Assembly: GCF_021502585.1 (NCBI RefSeq)
Contig: NZ_JAKFGM010000002.1
Span: forward strand, 1-64,000
Reading direction: 5' to 3'
DNA from: Sphingomonas cremea
Lineage (GTDB): Bacteria > Pseudomonadota > Alphaproteobacteria > Sphingomonadales > Sphingomonadaceae
DNA: 64,000 nucleotides
The notes beneath the pieces were generated by a model. It was given only the letters and a program-made list of their open reading frames with translations. It was not told the DNA's origin and made no database searches. Position numbers and translations under genes: made by a program. This document shows positions 26,034-34,764 of the stretch, piece by piece (the stretch's first letter is position 1; the number at the start of each line of letters is the position of its first letter).

Positions 26034-26958
26034 TTGGCTGATCGAGCGCGGGATTGGCGAGACCCGCGCGGTGTTGGTGGAGGGCGGCCGAATCGTCGAG
26101 GCGCGGATCATGCGGGAGGGGGTGACCCCAGCCGGAACCATCCTCGAGGCAAGGCTGAAGAGCGTTGGGCGCAATGCGGTCGCAGTCGCGGATGGGCAGG
26201 AATATCTGCTTCCCAAGGGTGCACCTGGGACTACGCAGGGCGCGGCGTTGCGGATCGAGGTCACCCGCGAAGATCTGGGCGGTCTGGAGAATTGGAAGCG
26301 ACCGCTTGCCCGCGCAAGCAGCGATCCGTCGCGCGCAGCGCCTGCATTGGTTGGCACCGCGGTCGATTCCGGCAAGCATTTGGATGACTCCGGTTGGCTG
26401 GATATACTGGATGAGGCGCGTAGTGGGATCATCGCCTTCCCCGGCGGTGAATTGCGCGTTTCACTGACCCCGGCGATGACCTTGATCGACGTCGATGGCC
26501 AACTTCCGCCAGCTGAGCTTGCGATTGCGGGGGCGCGCGCTGCAGCCGAAGCAATTCGGCGTCATGGCGTCGGCGGATCGATTGGGGTCGACCTGCCGAC
26601 GGTCGACGGCAAGGCCTTTCGTCAGGCAGCGGCCGAGGCCGTCGATGCGGTACTTCCCAAGCCGTTCGAGCGAACGTCAGTCAACGGGTTCGGATTTCTG
26701 CAGGTCGTCCGGCCGCGTGCCCATGCTTCTCTATTCGAGCTTGCCGCCGACCGCCCATCGTTCGAGGCCCGGGCACTGCTCCGCGCTGCTAGCCGTGAAG
26801 TCGGCGCCATTCGCGTGGCGGCGCACCCCGCGGTGATTGCCGAACTCAACCGAAAGCCTGATTGGCTGGACCAACTCTCCCGCCGCACCGGCGGCCTCGT
26901 GACCTTGCGCAGCGACCCTACACTCGCCATGTCGGGTGGGCATGCCGAACGCGCCTAA
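26026..26958 (+). CDS. Short ribonuclease E/G family protein
   Basis: 310 residues from a TTG start that overlaps maf by 8 nt; no ATG fits the N-terminus (DWLIERGIGETRAVLVEGGRI). Residues about 30-85 resemble the S1 RNA-binding part. The catalytic-type core keeps two Asp-containing strands, MTLIDVDG and IGVDLPTVDG, at places matching the metal-binding Asp of RNase E/G. It is much shorter than RNase G (about 490) and lacks the CPxC zinc-link motif that builds the tetramer, so it may be monomeric or dimeric. Genomes like this normally carry a full-length RNase E elsewhere. Sequence similarity is moderate. Confidence 0.75.
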   Translation: MPDWLIERGIGETRAVLVEGGRIVEARIMREGVTPAGTILEARLKSVGRNAVAVADGQEYLLPKGAPGTTQGAALRIEVTREDLGGLENWKRPLARASSDPSRAAPALVGTAVDSGKHLDDSGWLDILDEARSGIIAFPGGELRVSLTPAMTLIDVDGQLPPAELAIAGARAAAEAIRRHGVGGSIGVDLPTVDGKAFRQAAAEAVDAVLPKPFERTSVNGFGFLQVVRPRAHASLFELAADRPSFEARALLRAASREVGAIRVAAHPAVIAELNRKPDWLDQLSRRTGGLVTLRSDPTLAMSGGHAERA

Positions 26959-27121
26959 ACCCTGCCCGGTCTGCGGCAAGCCGCCGTCCACCGAACACAC
27001 CCCCTTTTGCAGCCGCGGCTGCAAGGATCGCGACCTGCTCAAGTGGCTCGGCGAAGGCTATCGGATTCCTGGCCCACCAGCGGATCAGGACGGGCTGGAC
27101 AGCGACGAGGGCGACCGCTAG
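26942..27121 (+). CDS. yacG: DNA gyrase inhibitor YacG (zinc protein)
   Basis: 59 residues. Four zinc ligands CPVC ... CSRGC, then KDRDLLKWLGEGYRIPGP, the YacG signature; the tail is acidic. E. coli YacG binds GyrB and blocks DNA binding. It overlaps the end of the RNase E/G-like gene by 17 nt and ends the infA-maf-rnase-yacG chain. GTG 26936 is an alternative start two codons earlier. Confidence 0.88.
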   Translation: MPNAPKPCPVCGKPPSTEHTPFCSRGCKDRDLLKWLGEGYRIPGPPADQDGLDSDEGDR

Positions 27122-27161
27122 GGACGCCTTCGCTCGCGGCGCCGACCGGCGCTTGCCGTGG

Positions 27162-27237
27162 GCCCAGGTAGCTCAGTTGGTAGAGCATGCGACTGAAAAT
27201 CGCAGTGTCGGTGGTTCGATCCCGCCCCTGGGCACCA
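27162..27237 (+). tRNA. tRNA-Phe (anticodon GAA)
   Basis: 76 nt with CCA encoded. Acceptor GCCCAGG pairs with CCTGGGC, discriminator A. The anticodon stem GCGAC... is read as CGACTGAAAATCG with loop CTGAAAA, anticodon GAA. D-loop AGTTGGTA and T-loop TTCGATC are standard. Confidence 0.95.
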
Positions 27238-27276
27238 TCCCGTAGTCTTTAAAATCCTCAAATCGCGGCAATTCAA

Positions 27277-27468
27277 TCAGCGATGCTTGCGATGTTCCGC
27301 GCACGCGAAAACGGCATGGCATCCGGCGGGTTGCTCGGGCTGCCGTTTCGGCGCCTCGCGCCCGCCGTAGCAAATGTCTTCATGTGCACCGGGAATCACC
27401 GAGCCATACGCCATTCCTGCAATCGACAGGCAAGCCAATATCCCGAGTGGAGCAGCGATGGCCGTCAT
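27277..27468 (-). CDS. Small secreted Cys-containing protein coupled to hemN, 63 aa
   Basis: Its ATG overlaps the hemN stop (ATGA), so it is the last gene of the cbb3 oxidase run. Residues 1-22 look like a signal peptide (APLGILACLSIAGMAYGS). The mature part is short and basic with three further Cys (ICYGGREAP; GCHAVFACAEHRKHR), including Cys-His and Cys-x-x-x-x-x-C patterns that could bind a metal or heme or form a disulfide. I recognise no named family. A role in oxidase or copper handling is an inference from the operon position only. Confidence 0.55.
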   Translation of the reverse strand: MTAIAAPLGILACLSIAGMAYGSVIPGAHEDICYGGREAPKRQPEQPAGCHAVFACAEHRKHR

Positions 27469-28790
27469 ATGGCGCTGCTGAACCTCCGGGAGGCAGGCTG
27501 CCGATAGCTGTCGAACAATGATGCGATAGCCCGGGCATAAGGCCGGCCAAAATCGGGAAGGCGCAGCCGCCTGCCTTCAAGCGTTGCCAGGCCGCGATCC
27601 AGGAATGGGCGCAGCCGCTCCAGCATATGCTGATCGCAAAGGCCGCCCAACTCGGCCTTGCCACTGCACAGCAATTGTTCGATGATCCGCCCTCGCCGCC
27701 GATCCTCTTCGGTACGGACCACGCCGCAATCCGTTGGCAAAAGGCCCGACGAAACCCGAACCTTATAGCGGCCGGCATTTTTCTCGTTCTGGACGATCAG
27801 ATGCGGAAACTGACTGATGGCGCTCGCACCAAGGCCGATCAGCACTTCGGCCTGATCGTCGGTGAAGCCCTGGAAGTTGCGTTTCAGCCTTCCTTCCTCC
27901 GCGGCAATTGCGATCGGATCATCCGGCAGCGCGAAATGGTCGAAACCGATCGGCTCGTACCCTGCCGCAACGAGCAAACGATGGCCGAGCTCGGCCTGGC
28001 CAAAGCGCTGTTCGGCATCGGGCAGGGCACTCCCATCGATTTGCCGCTGCCGCGCAATGAGGTGCGGGACATGGGCATAGCCGAATAATGCTATTCGTTC
28101 CGGCCGAAGCGCGATCGTGGCGTGCAGCGTCCGCTCCAGTTCGTCCAGTCCCTGATGCGGCAGGCCGTACATCAGGTCGAAATTGAGCGAGCGCACTCCT
28201 GCGCGCCGCAGCTTTTCGACGCAGGTCTCTATCAGGCGGAAGGGCTGTAACCGGCCGATGGCTCGCTGGACCGCCGGCTCCAACGTCTGCACGCCAAGGC
28301 TCGCGCGCTCGATACTGGCCGCGGCTATCGCATCGAACCAGGGATCGCTCAGCGAGCGGGGGTCGAGTTCGATGGAAAGCAAGGCGTCATGCGCGTCGAA
28401 CGCCCAACGGAGGCTGGTTAGTAGTTTGGCAAACTGATCGGGAGCGATCGCATTGGGGCTACCGCCGCCGAAAGAAATTCGCCGCACTTTGCCGCGCCCC
28501 GCCAACCGTTTGGAGACCAGGCCAATTTCGGCCTCCAGCGTCTCGAGATAGGTCGCCAACCTCTGCGTGCGATTGGCAGCGCCGGTATTGCAGCCGCAGT
28601 ACCAGCAAATCTCGTGGCAATATGGGATGTGGACGTAAAGGGAGAGTTGCTGGTCGAGCGCAATTCCATCAAGCGCCGCTTCCATGTCGCTGCGCCCAAC
28701 CGCCGGGGAGAACTCGGCCGCAGTTGGATAGCTTGTGTAGCGCGGCACCGGCGTCGCCAACAGTTCGGGATGGTAGGTCCAGCCGGTCAT
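27465..28790 (-). CDS. hemN: Oxygen-independent coproporphyrinogen III dehydrogenase
   Basis: 441 residues, radical SAM enzyme making protoporphyrinogen IX for heme when oxygen is low. The cluster motif CX3CX2C is CHEICWYC in VHIPYCHEICWYCGCN. SFGGGSPNAI, LSIELDPRSL, ASLGVQTLEPAVQRAIGR and the NRNFQG-like RNFQGFTDDQAEVLIGLGASAIS block are typical of HemN proper, not the related HemW. ATG 28790 with GAGGA 5 nt before is the start; it overlaps the ccoS stop. Placement in the oxidase operon links heme supply to cbb3 assembly. Confidence 0.94.
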   Translation of the reverse strand: MTGWTYHPELLATPVPRYTSYPTAAEFSPAVGRSDMEAALDGIALDQQLSLYVHIPYCHEICWYCGCNTGAANRTQRLATYLETLEAEIGLVSKRLAGRGKVRRISFGGGSPNAIAPDQFAKLLTSLRWAFDAHDALLSIELDPRSLSDPWFDAIAAASIERASLGVQTLEPAVQRAIGRLQPFRLIETCVEKLRRAGVRSLNFDLMYGLPHQGLDELERTLHATIALRPERIALFGYAHVPHLIARQRQIDGSALPDAEQRFGQAELGHRLLVAAGYEPIGFDHFALPDDPIAIAAEEGRLKRNFQGFTDDQAEVLIGLGASAISQFPHLIVQNEKNAGRYKVRVSSGLLPTDCGVVRTEEDRRRGRIIEQLLCSGKAELGGLCDQHMLERLRPFLDRGLATLEGRRLRLPDFGRPYARAIASLFDSYRQPASRRFSSAI

Positions 28791-28933
28791 AAATCCTCGT
28801 CCTCGATCAAAATTCTGGCGGCGGCACCGTCCATGTCCTCGAACTGGCCGGAACGCATCGCCCAGAAGAAAGCGGCCAGCCCGGCCAGGCCGAGCAACAG
28901 GGCGATGGGGATGAGGTAGGTGAGGCCGCTCAT
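28787..28933 (-). CDS. ccoS: Cytochrome oxidase maturation protein CcoS
   Basis: 48 residues: one transmembrane helix (YLIPIALLLGLAGLAAFFWAM), then SGQFEDMDGAAARIL and an acidic tail. The GQF-(E/D)D-x-(D/E)GAA block is the CcoS signature. CcoS is needed to get heme and copper into the CcoN subunit. It overlaps ccoI (ATGA at its start) and hemN (ATGA at its stop). Confidence 0.93.
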   Translation of the reverse strand: MSGLTYLIPIALLLGLAGLAAFFWAMRSGQFEDMDGAAARILIEDEDL

Positions 28934-31047
28934 CGTGCCGCATTCCTCAAGCGGAGGGCGTTACCGACGACAATCAACGACGATCCGGACATGGCGAGCG
29001 CCGCGATCAGCGGCGTAACCATTCCCGCGAAAGCAAGCGGCACGGCTATGACGTTGTATCCGATGGCGATGGCGAAGTTCTGGCGAACCACGTGCATGGT
29101 CCGGCGCGCGGCAGCCACTGCCTTCGCCACCGGAAGCAGGCTGTCGCCGAGAAACACGGCATCGGCGGCGTTCTGGCCAACGTCGCTCGCCGATCCAGGC
29201 GCCAACGACACATGGCCCGCAGCAAGTGCCGGTCCATCGTTGAGCCCATCTCCGACCATCAGCACGTTATGGCCGGAGGCGTGGAGGCGGGCGATGAGGT
29301 TGAGCTTGTCTTGCGGCCGCATGCCGGTTTGGGCGGTCAGGCCCAATCCCCGAATTGCGGTGGCGACCGAAGGGCCACTGTCGCCGCTGGCCACCGAGCA
29401 TTCGATGCCAAGATCGTGCAGGCGATGAATGGCTTCCCTTACTTCGGGACGCAGTCGATCTTCGAAGCGAAGTCGTACCCGTTTATTGGTTCCACGAGTG
29501 AAATAGGTGGACAAGCCGTCATTGCTTTCCCCGCGTGCAAGCGACACTCGTTCGCCGCGACAGGAGGCAGAAATACCGAAGCCCGGCTCCTCCTGAACTT
29601 CGAAAAGCGCAACCGGAGCCACGCCTTTCGCTTCAAATGCCCGGCGGACCGCCTCGGCAAGCGGATGGCGGCTGTGCTGGGCAAGTGCGAGTGCAATGGC
29701 TTGAACGCCGGGCGCCAAGGCCGCGGCATCGACGAGTTCGGGCCGGCCGAGCGTCAGCGTACCGGTCTTGTCGAACAATGCCCGGTCGACCTCGGCCAGA
29801 CGTTCCAGGGCGGAGCCGTCCTTGACCAGCACCCCGGCCCGCATCAGCGATCCGGCGGCGACGATCTGCGCGGTGGGAACTGCGAGGCCAAGCGCGCAAG
29901 GGCAGGTGATGATCAGCACCGCTGCCGCGATCAGCAGAGCCTGGTGCCAACCGGCGCCGAGCAGGATCCAGACCACAAAAGACGACGCAGCCAGCGTATG
30001 GACCGCTGGAGCATAGAGGCGCGCCGCACGGTCGGCGATCCGGACGTAGCGCGACCGGCCCTGCCCGGCTTCACCCATTAATCGTGCAATTTCGGCAATG
30101 CTGCTGTCCTGACCCACCGCCGTCACTCTAACCGTGAGCGGCGAAGCGAGATTTAGCGTTCCGGCGTGGACCGACCCGCCGGGCCCGACTGGCCGGGGCG
30201 CGCTTTCTCCGGTCAGCAGCGACAGGTCGAGGCTACTCGACCCGGTTTCGACAATACCGTCCGCGGCAAGCCGTTCGCCGGCGGCGATGATCATCCGCAT
30301 TCCACTGCGCAGCTCTTCGGCGCGGAGCCATGAACTGGCACCATCCTCACTGATAACGAGCGCACCTGCCGCCGTCTGTTTGAGGAGCGCTGCCACACCG
30401 TCACGCGCGCGATCGCGCATGACGCTGTCGAGCACTCGCCCGACCAGCAGGAAGAACAGCAACATCACGGCGCCGTCGAAATAGGCGTGCGGGCCGCCGG
30501 TCAGCGCTTCGAACAGGCTAAGTGCCGTGACCAGCAACACGCCGATCGAAATCGGCACGTCCATGTTGGTCCGGCCATGCCTGAGGGCGCTCCACGCCGA
30601 GCGAAAGAATGGTTGGCCCGAATAGGCCACCGTCGGAATGGCAATCATTCCGGACAGGAGGTGAAACAGGTCCCGAGTGCCACCCTCGGCGCCGGACCAG
30701 ACCGACACCGAGAGCAGCATGATGTTCATGGCCGCGAAGCCTGCGACGGCGGTTGCACGAAGCAGCGCGCGGCTTTCGCCATCCTGCCTGCCCGCCGTCG
30801 CGCCGGACAGCGGCTGGGCTGCGAATCCAAGTCGCTCAAGCGCGGCGATAAGTTCTGGGATTTCAACCGACTGTGCATGGGATACAGACAGCTGCCTGGA
30901 AGTAAGGTTCAGCCGCGCCGACACCACGCCTGGCAGGGTATCCAGTCCGCGCTCGATCTTGGCCATGCAGCCGGCGCAATGGGCTCCGGGAACCGCAAAG
31001 ATGGTGCGCTCCAGCGGTTCGCCGGCGACCGAGGTCAGCGCCGTCAC
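28930..31047 (-). CDS. ccoI: Copper-transporting P1B ATPase CcoI/FixI
   Basis: 705 residues. N-terminal metal-binding domain with GAHCAGC (Cys24, Cys27), then eight predicted helices. The membrane Cys-Pro-Cys motif is ITCPCALGLAVPTA, the phosphorylation site is FDKTGTLTLG, and the hinge is MVGDGLNDGPAL. It belongs to the FixI/CcoI group that exports copper to the periplasm for insertion into cbb3 oxidase rather than for detoxification; the operon supports this. It overlaps fixH and ccoS by 4 nt on each side. Confidence 0.95.
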   Translation of the reverse strand: MTALTSVAGEPLERTIFAVPGAHCAGCMAKIERGLDTLPGVVSARLNLTSRQLSVSHAQSVEIPELIAALERLGFAAQPLSGATAGRQDGESRALLRATAVAGFAAMNIMLLSVSVWSGAEGGTRDLFHLLSGMIAIPTVAYSGQPFFRSAWSALRHGRTNMDVPISIGVLLVTALSLFEALTGGPHAYFDGAVMLLFFLLVGRVLDSVMRDRARDGVAALLKQTAAGALVISEDGASSWLRAEELRSGMRMIIAAGERLAADGIVETGSSSLDLSLLTGESAPRPVGPGGSVHAGTLNLASPLTVRVTAVGQDSSIAEIARLMGEAGQGRSRYVRIADRAARLYAPAVHTLAASSFVVWILLGAGWHQALLIAAAVLIITCPCALGLAVPTAQIVAAGSLMRAGVLVKDGSALERLAEVDRALFDKTGTLTLGRPELVDAAALAPGVQAIALALAQHSRHPLAEAVRRAFEAKGVAPVALFEVQEEPGFGISASCRGERVSLARGESNDGLSTYFTRGTNKRVRLRFEDRLRPEVREAIHRLHDLGIECSVASGDSGPSVATAIRGLGLTAQTGMRPQDKLNLIARLHASGHNVLMVGDGLNDGPALAAGHVSLAPGSASDVGQNAADAVFLGDSLLPVAKAVAAARRTMHVVRQNFAIAIGYNVIAVPLAFAGMVTPLIAALAMSGSSLIVVGNALRLRNAAR

Positions 31048-31484
31048 GGCACAACCTCGATCAGTCGAGCCTCATCCTTGCCATGTCGGACCAATAAGTG
31101 GATGGCCCAGCGCCCGGGCGGAAGCGCCTGGGCCGAACGCAGATCGTCTCCGAAGGTGAGTGGCAGGTCCTCCGCCCGGCCGAGCGGATGGCGGGCAAAG
31201 CCGCTGACTTTGGCGCCCTCGACGTTGACGGACACCAGGACTCGGCGCTGCGCGTCAAGGCCCGGCTTGATTTCCCAACCCAGCCGACTCTGCTTGCGCG
31301 CCGCTTCCAGCCAGCCATTATATTCCTGGCTGGCAACATAGCTGTTTTCGACCACCACTCCGCCGAAGGTCCGTGTGGCGAACATCGCCATGGTGACGTT
31401 GACGGCAATGATCACGCCGAAGAAGCCGACGATAATCGCGGTGAAATGCCAGCCGGTGAAGCGCTTCGTCACGTAGTGCCCCAA
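31044..31484 (-). CDS. fixH: FixH family protein (CcoH)
   Basis: 146 residues. One N-terminal helix (FTAIIVGFFGVIIAVNVTMAMF) then FGGVVVENSYVASQEYNGWLEAAR, the FixH signature, and a periplasmic immunoglobulin-like region ending WAIHLLVRHGKDEARLIE. FixH/CcoH is an assembly factor that binds the CcoP-CcoN complex during cbb3 maturation. It starts 2 nt after ccoG and overlaps ccoI by ATGA. Confidence 0.9.
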   Translation of the reverse strand: MGHYVTKRFTGWHFTAIIVGFFGVIIAVNVTMAMFATRTFGGVVVENSYVASQEYNGWLEAARKQSRLGWEIKPGLDAQRRVLVSVNVEGAKVSGFARHPLGRAEDLPLTFGDDLRSAQALPPGRWAIHLLVRHGKDEARLIEVVP

Positions 31485-31486
31485 TC

Positions 31487-32929
31487 TCAGTTTGGCCGTT
31501 CGAACACGGCCTTGGTGCTGTCGCTCTCAAGGCCATCGATCGACCGGACCGAGAAGGCGAAACTCTGACGTTCTTCTCCACTACCGGGGGCGGCGACGAA
31601 AATAGGTAGTTTTGCGAGGGCATCGGCGGGAACGGTAGTTCGAACGCTCCTTTTCGCCGTCTCGCGGCTGCCGCCCTCGCCCCACATCACTGCACCCGGA
31701 AGTCCGTTCAAGCTGACGGACATCTCGCGCGGCCGCGCCTCCATATTGCGCAGTTTGACTGTGAAATTGTTCCGCACATGGCCGTCGGACAGCTGCACCC
31801 AGGCGGGGTTACGTTGGTGCTGGGCGCTGATATCGAGCCGGGCGCGGTCCGCGAGCACCGCAAGCATCGCAAGCCCGATCGACGACCACAACGCGAAATA
31901 GACCAATGTCCGCGGGCGAAGTATGGTTTTCATGATCGGCTTCGGCGTGCCGCCCTTGGCCTCGATCTTGCAGTCGTCCAGCGTCGCATAGTCGATCAGC
32001 CCGCGCGGCTTGCCGATCTTGCCCATCACCGAATCGCACGCATCAATGCAAAGCGCACATGTAATGCAGCCGATCTGCGGCCCATTGCGGATGTCGATTC
32101 CGGTTGGGCAAACCGCGACGCAAGCGTCGCAATCGATGCAGTCACCCAAGGCTTTGGGTGCGGCCACATTGGTTCGCCGTCCCTTGCCACGCGGCTCGCC
32201 GCGCCAGTCCTTATAGGTGACGATCAACGATTTCTCGTCGAGCATCGCCGTCTGGATGCGCGGCCACGGGCACATGTAGATGCACACTTGTTCGCGCATG
32301 AAGCCGCCGAAAATGAAGGTCGTCGCGGTGAGCAGCGCAACCGTCGCGTAGGCGATACTGGACGCTTCGCCAGCGATGAACCTTCCCGCCAAAGTCGGCG
32401 CATCCGCGAAATAGAAAATCCATGCGCCTCCGGTGAGGAGCGAAAGCAGCAGGAATACGGCATATTTGCCGGTGCGCCGCGCCAGCTTCCCGACGGACCA
32501 GGGGGCCTGGGCCAGGCGCATCTGCGCATTGCGGTCGCCATCAATGAAGCGCTCAATATGCTGGAACAGGTCGGTCCATACGGTCTGCGGGCATGCATAT
32601 CCGCACCAGGCACGGCCGACGACCGACGTCAGCAGGAACAGGCCGACCCCGGCCATGATCAGCAAGCCAGCGACATAATAGAATTCGTGCGGCCAGATCT
32701 CGATCGGTCCAAAATAGAATCGGCGATGGGCGAGATCGATCAGCACCGCCTGGTCGGGTGCATATTGGCCGCGGTCCCAGCGCAACCAGGGTGTGACGTA
32801 ATAGATGATGAGCGTCACAGCCATGACCAGCCACTTCAGGCGGCGGAATCGTCCATCCACCGCCTTGGGATAGACTGGCTGCCGCTTGGCATAGAGGCTG
32901 GTCGCCTCGCTGGTCGAAAGGTCGTTCAT
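31487..32929 (-). CDS. ccoG: Cytochrome oxidase accessory protein CcoG (FixG)
   Basis: 480 residues, a polyferredoxin with five or so helices. CGYACPQTVWTD follows the third helix; two [4Fe-4S] motifs are in CIDCDACVAVCPTG and CITCALCIDACDSVMG; the C-terminal part is an Ig-like periplasmic domain. CcoG is reported to reduce Cu(II) for the CcoI route. ATG 32929 gives the usual 10-residue lead before LYAKRQ; GTG 32959, 6 nt after ccoP, would add ten residues and has an AGG at suitable distance, so it remains possible. Confidence 0.93.
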   Translation of the reverse strand: MNDLSTSEATSLYAKRQPVYPKAVDGRFRRLKWLVMAVTLIIYYVTPWLRWDRGQYAPDQAVLIDLAHRRFYFGPIEIWPHEFYYVAGLLIMAGVGLFLLTSVVGRAWCGYACPQTVWTDLFQHIERFIDGDRNAQMRLAQAPWSVGKLARRTGKYAVFLLLSLLTGGAWIFYFADAPTLAGRFIAGEASSIAYATVALLTATTFIFGGFMREQVCIYMCPWPRIQTAMLDEKSLIVTYKDWRGEPRGKGRRTNVAAPKALGDCIDCDACVAVCPTGIDIRNGPQIGCITCALCIDACDSVMGKIGKPRGLIDYATLDDCKIEAKGGTPKPIMKTILRPRTLVYFALWSSIGLAMLAVLADRARLDISAQHQRNPAWVQLSDGHVRNNFTVKLRNMEARPREMSVSLNGLPGAVMWGEGGSRETAKRSVRTTVPADALAKLPIFVAAPGSGEERQSFAFSVRSIDGLESDSTKAVFERPN

Positions 32930-32965
32930 CGATGCGCCGGTTTTTTGGACTGGGTCCACGCCAGC

Positions 32966-33874
32966 CTATTTTCCTGTCTGGGCGATCTGCAATGTTTCAC
33001 GCTCGCCGCCACCTAGGGAATGCACGTAGACGGCAAGCATCTTGACGGTCGCGGGATCAAGCTTCTCGCCCCACCGCGGCATGACCCCGAACCGGGCGTC
33101 ATGGATCGACTTGCGAACGCTGTCGTCATCGCCGCCGTAGAGCCAGATGGCGTCGGTCAGGTTGGGCGCGCCGAACTGGCGGTTACCTTTCGCATCTGCT
33201 CCGTGACAAGCGGCGCAGTTCGCCTGGAATAATGCCGCGCCTCGCTTGGCGGAATTGTCTAGCGGCCGTTGCCTGCTGATCGTCCGCACATAGGCCGTCA
33301 GGTCGTCGATCTCCGCTGGCTGAAGCAAGGCATCGCGGCCGAATGCCGGCATCTGGGACATGCGCGTCTGACCATGACCCGGATTCCGCACTCCATGTTC
33401 GATAGTGTAATGAATGGCATTGATGTCGCCGCCCCAAAGCCAGTCATCGTCGTTGAGATTGGGATAGCCTTTCGAGCCCGCGGCGCCCGATCCATGGCAC
33501 TGGACGCAGTTGACCCGGAATGCAGCCCGGCCACCTTCGACCGCCGCCTGCATCAGTTCCGGCTTCGCCGCCAGTTGATCGATGGGCGTAGCCGCGATCG
33601 CCCGCAAGATCGGAGCTCGATTTGCACGTTCGGCGGCAAGTTGCTGCTCAAGCTGGCCTCGGCTCGACCAGTTTAGCGCTCCTGCAGTCGCCTTGCTGAC
33701 CATCGGCCAGGCCGGGTAGAAGATGGTGTAAGCGATCGCCCAGATAATCGTCGCGTAAAGCGTCCACAGCCACCAGCGCGGCAGCGGCGTATTGAGCTCC
33801 TCGATACCGTCCCATTCGTGCCCGACAGTCTCGGTCCCGGTCGGCTGGTCGATCCGCTTCTTTTCATCAGCCAT
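32966..33874 (-). CDS. ccoP: cbb3 oxidase diheme subunit CcoP
   Basis: 302 residues. One N-terminal helix (LWTLYATIIWAIAYTIFYPAWP), then two c-type heme sites CVQCH (Cys123) and CAACH (Cys220), each with a distal Met (SQMPAFG; GVMPRWG). WDGIEELNTPLPRWWLW is the CcoP N-terminal signature. It feeds electrons to CcoO and CcoN. Its start lies 8 nt inside the end of ccoQ. Confidence 0.96.
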   Translation of the reverse strand: MADEKKRIDQPTGTETVGHEWDGIEELNTPLPRWWLWTLYATIIWAIAYTIFYPAWPMVSKATAGALNWSSRGQLEQQLAAERANRAPILRAIAATPIDQLAAKPELMQAAVEGGRAAFRVNCVQCHGSGAAGSKGYPNLNDDDWLWGGDINAIHYTIEHGVRNPGHGQTRMSQMPAFGRDALLQPAEIDDLTAYVRTISRQRPLDNSAKRGAALFQANCAACHGADAKGNRQFGAPNLTDAIWLYGGDDDSVRKSIHDARFGVMPRWGEKLDPATVKMLAVYVHSLGGGERETLQIAQTGK

Positions 33875-34025
33875 GGTCGGGGTCCTTGAAGATCATGGTT
33901 GCGGCATCGCGATTGCGCTGGCGATTGCGCGGCAGGAAGGCCCAACCGACCAGCACGAGGTAGATTGCGGCCATGACGACCAGCCCCCAGCTATCGGCGA
34001 GGTGGCGAAGCTCGTTGTAGCTCAC
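33867..34025 (-). CDS. ccoQ: cbb3 oxidase subunit CcoQ
   Basis: 52 residues from a GTG that overlaps the ccoO stop (GTGA). [25 protein letters not shown] then LPRN and a basic stretch fit CcoQ/FixQ: one helix and a charged C-terminus. CcoQ stabilises the CcoP-CcoNO contact. Overlap with ccoP is 8 nt. Confidence 0.92.
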   Translation of the reverse strand: MSYNELRHLADSWGLVVMAAIYLVLVGWAFLPRNRQRNRDAATMIFKDPDHG

Positions 34026-34756
34026 CGCACCTGCTCCTGCGGAGCGGCCGATTTGAAATCGACCTGGGTGCCGAGCATTTGCAGATAAGCGACCAGCGCA
34101 TCCATTTCCGTGATGCGCGACGGGTCGCCGTCGTAGTCGCGCGCCTGGGCGTTCGGGTAGCGCTTCACCAGGTCGGCGGCGTCGGCATTGGGATCGGCCT
34201 GGGCAGTGAGATCCTCATTTGCCTTGGCGATCGACTGCATGCTGTATGGCACGCCGGTCCGGGACAGTGCCCGCAGATGCGCGCTCATGTCGCCAGTCGT
34301 CAGTTCGCGATCGGCCAGGAAGCTGTAACCGGGCATGATGGATTCCGGCACGACCGAACGCGGGTCCTTGAGGTGCTGCACGTGCCACTCGTCGGAATAG
34401 CGACCGCCCACGCGCGCCAGGTCCGGGCCGGTTCGCTTGGATCCCCATTGGAACGGGTGATCGTACATGCTTTCGGCAGCCAGGCTGTAATGCCCGTATC
34501 GCTCGGTCTCATCGCGGAACGGGCGGATCATCTGGCTGTGGCAGGTGTAGCAGCCCTCACGAACGTAGATGTTGCGGCCGGCGAGTTCGAGCGGTGTATA
34601 TGGCCGAACGCCCTCGACCTTCTCGATCGTCGAATCGATCCAGAAGAGAGGCGCGATCTCGACGATTCCACCGACCGTAACCACCAGCAGCGACAGCACT
34701 GCAAGAATGGTGACGTTCCGTTCAATCCGCCCGTGATTGAATATCTTGCTTGCCAT
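34022..34756 (-). CDS. ccoO: cbb3 oxidase monoheme subunit CcoO
   Basis: 244 residues. N-terminal helix ([22 protein letters not shown]), then [20 protein letters not shown] with the heme c site CYTCH (Cys69), and the distal Met in [14 protein letters not shown]. The C-terminus ([15 protein letters not shown]) is typical. It begins 8 nt after the ccoN stop. Confidence 0.96.
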   Translation of the reverse strand: MASKIFNHGRIERNVTILAVLSLLVVTVGGIVEIAPLFWIDSTIEKVEGVRPYTPLELAGRNIYVREGCYTCHSQMIRPFRDETERYGHYSLAAESMYDHPFQWGSKRTGPDLARVGGRYSDEWHVQHLKDPRSVVPESIMPGYSFLADRELTTGDMSAHLRALSRTGVPYSMQSIAKANEDLTAQADPNADAADLVKRYPNAQARDYDGDPSRITEMDALVAYLQMLGTQVDFKSAAPQEQVR

Positions 34757-34764
34757 GACTTGTC

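Noticed and set aside
31778-33016. A 412-codon open frame antisense to ccoG
   Set aside because: Composition is that of a reversed GC-rich gene, and ccoG has both ferredoxin motifs.
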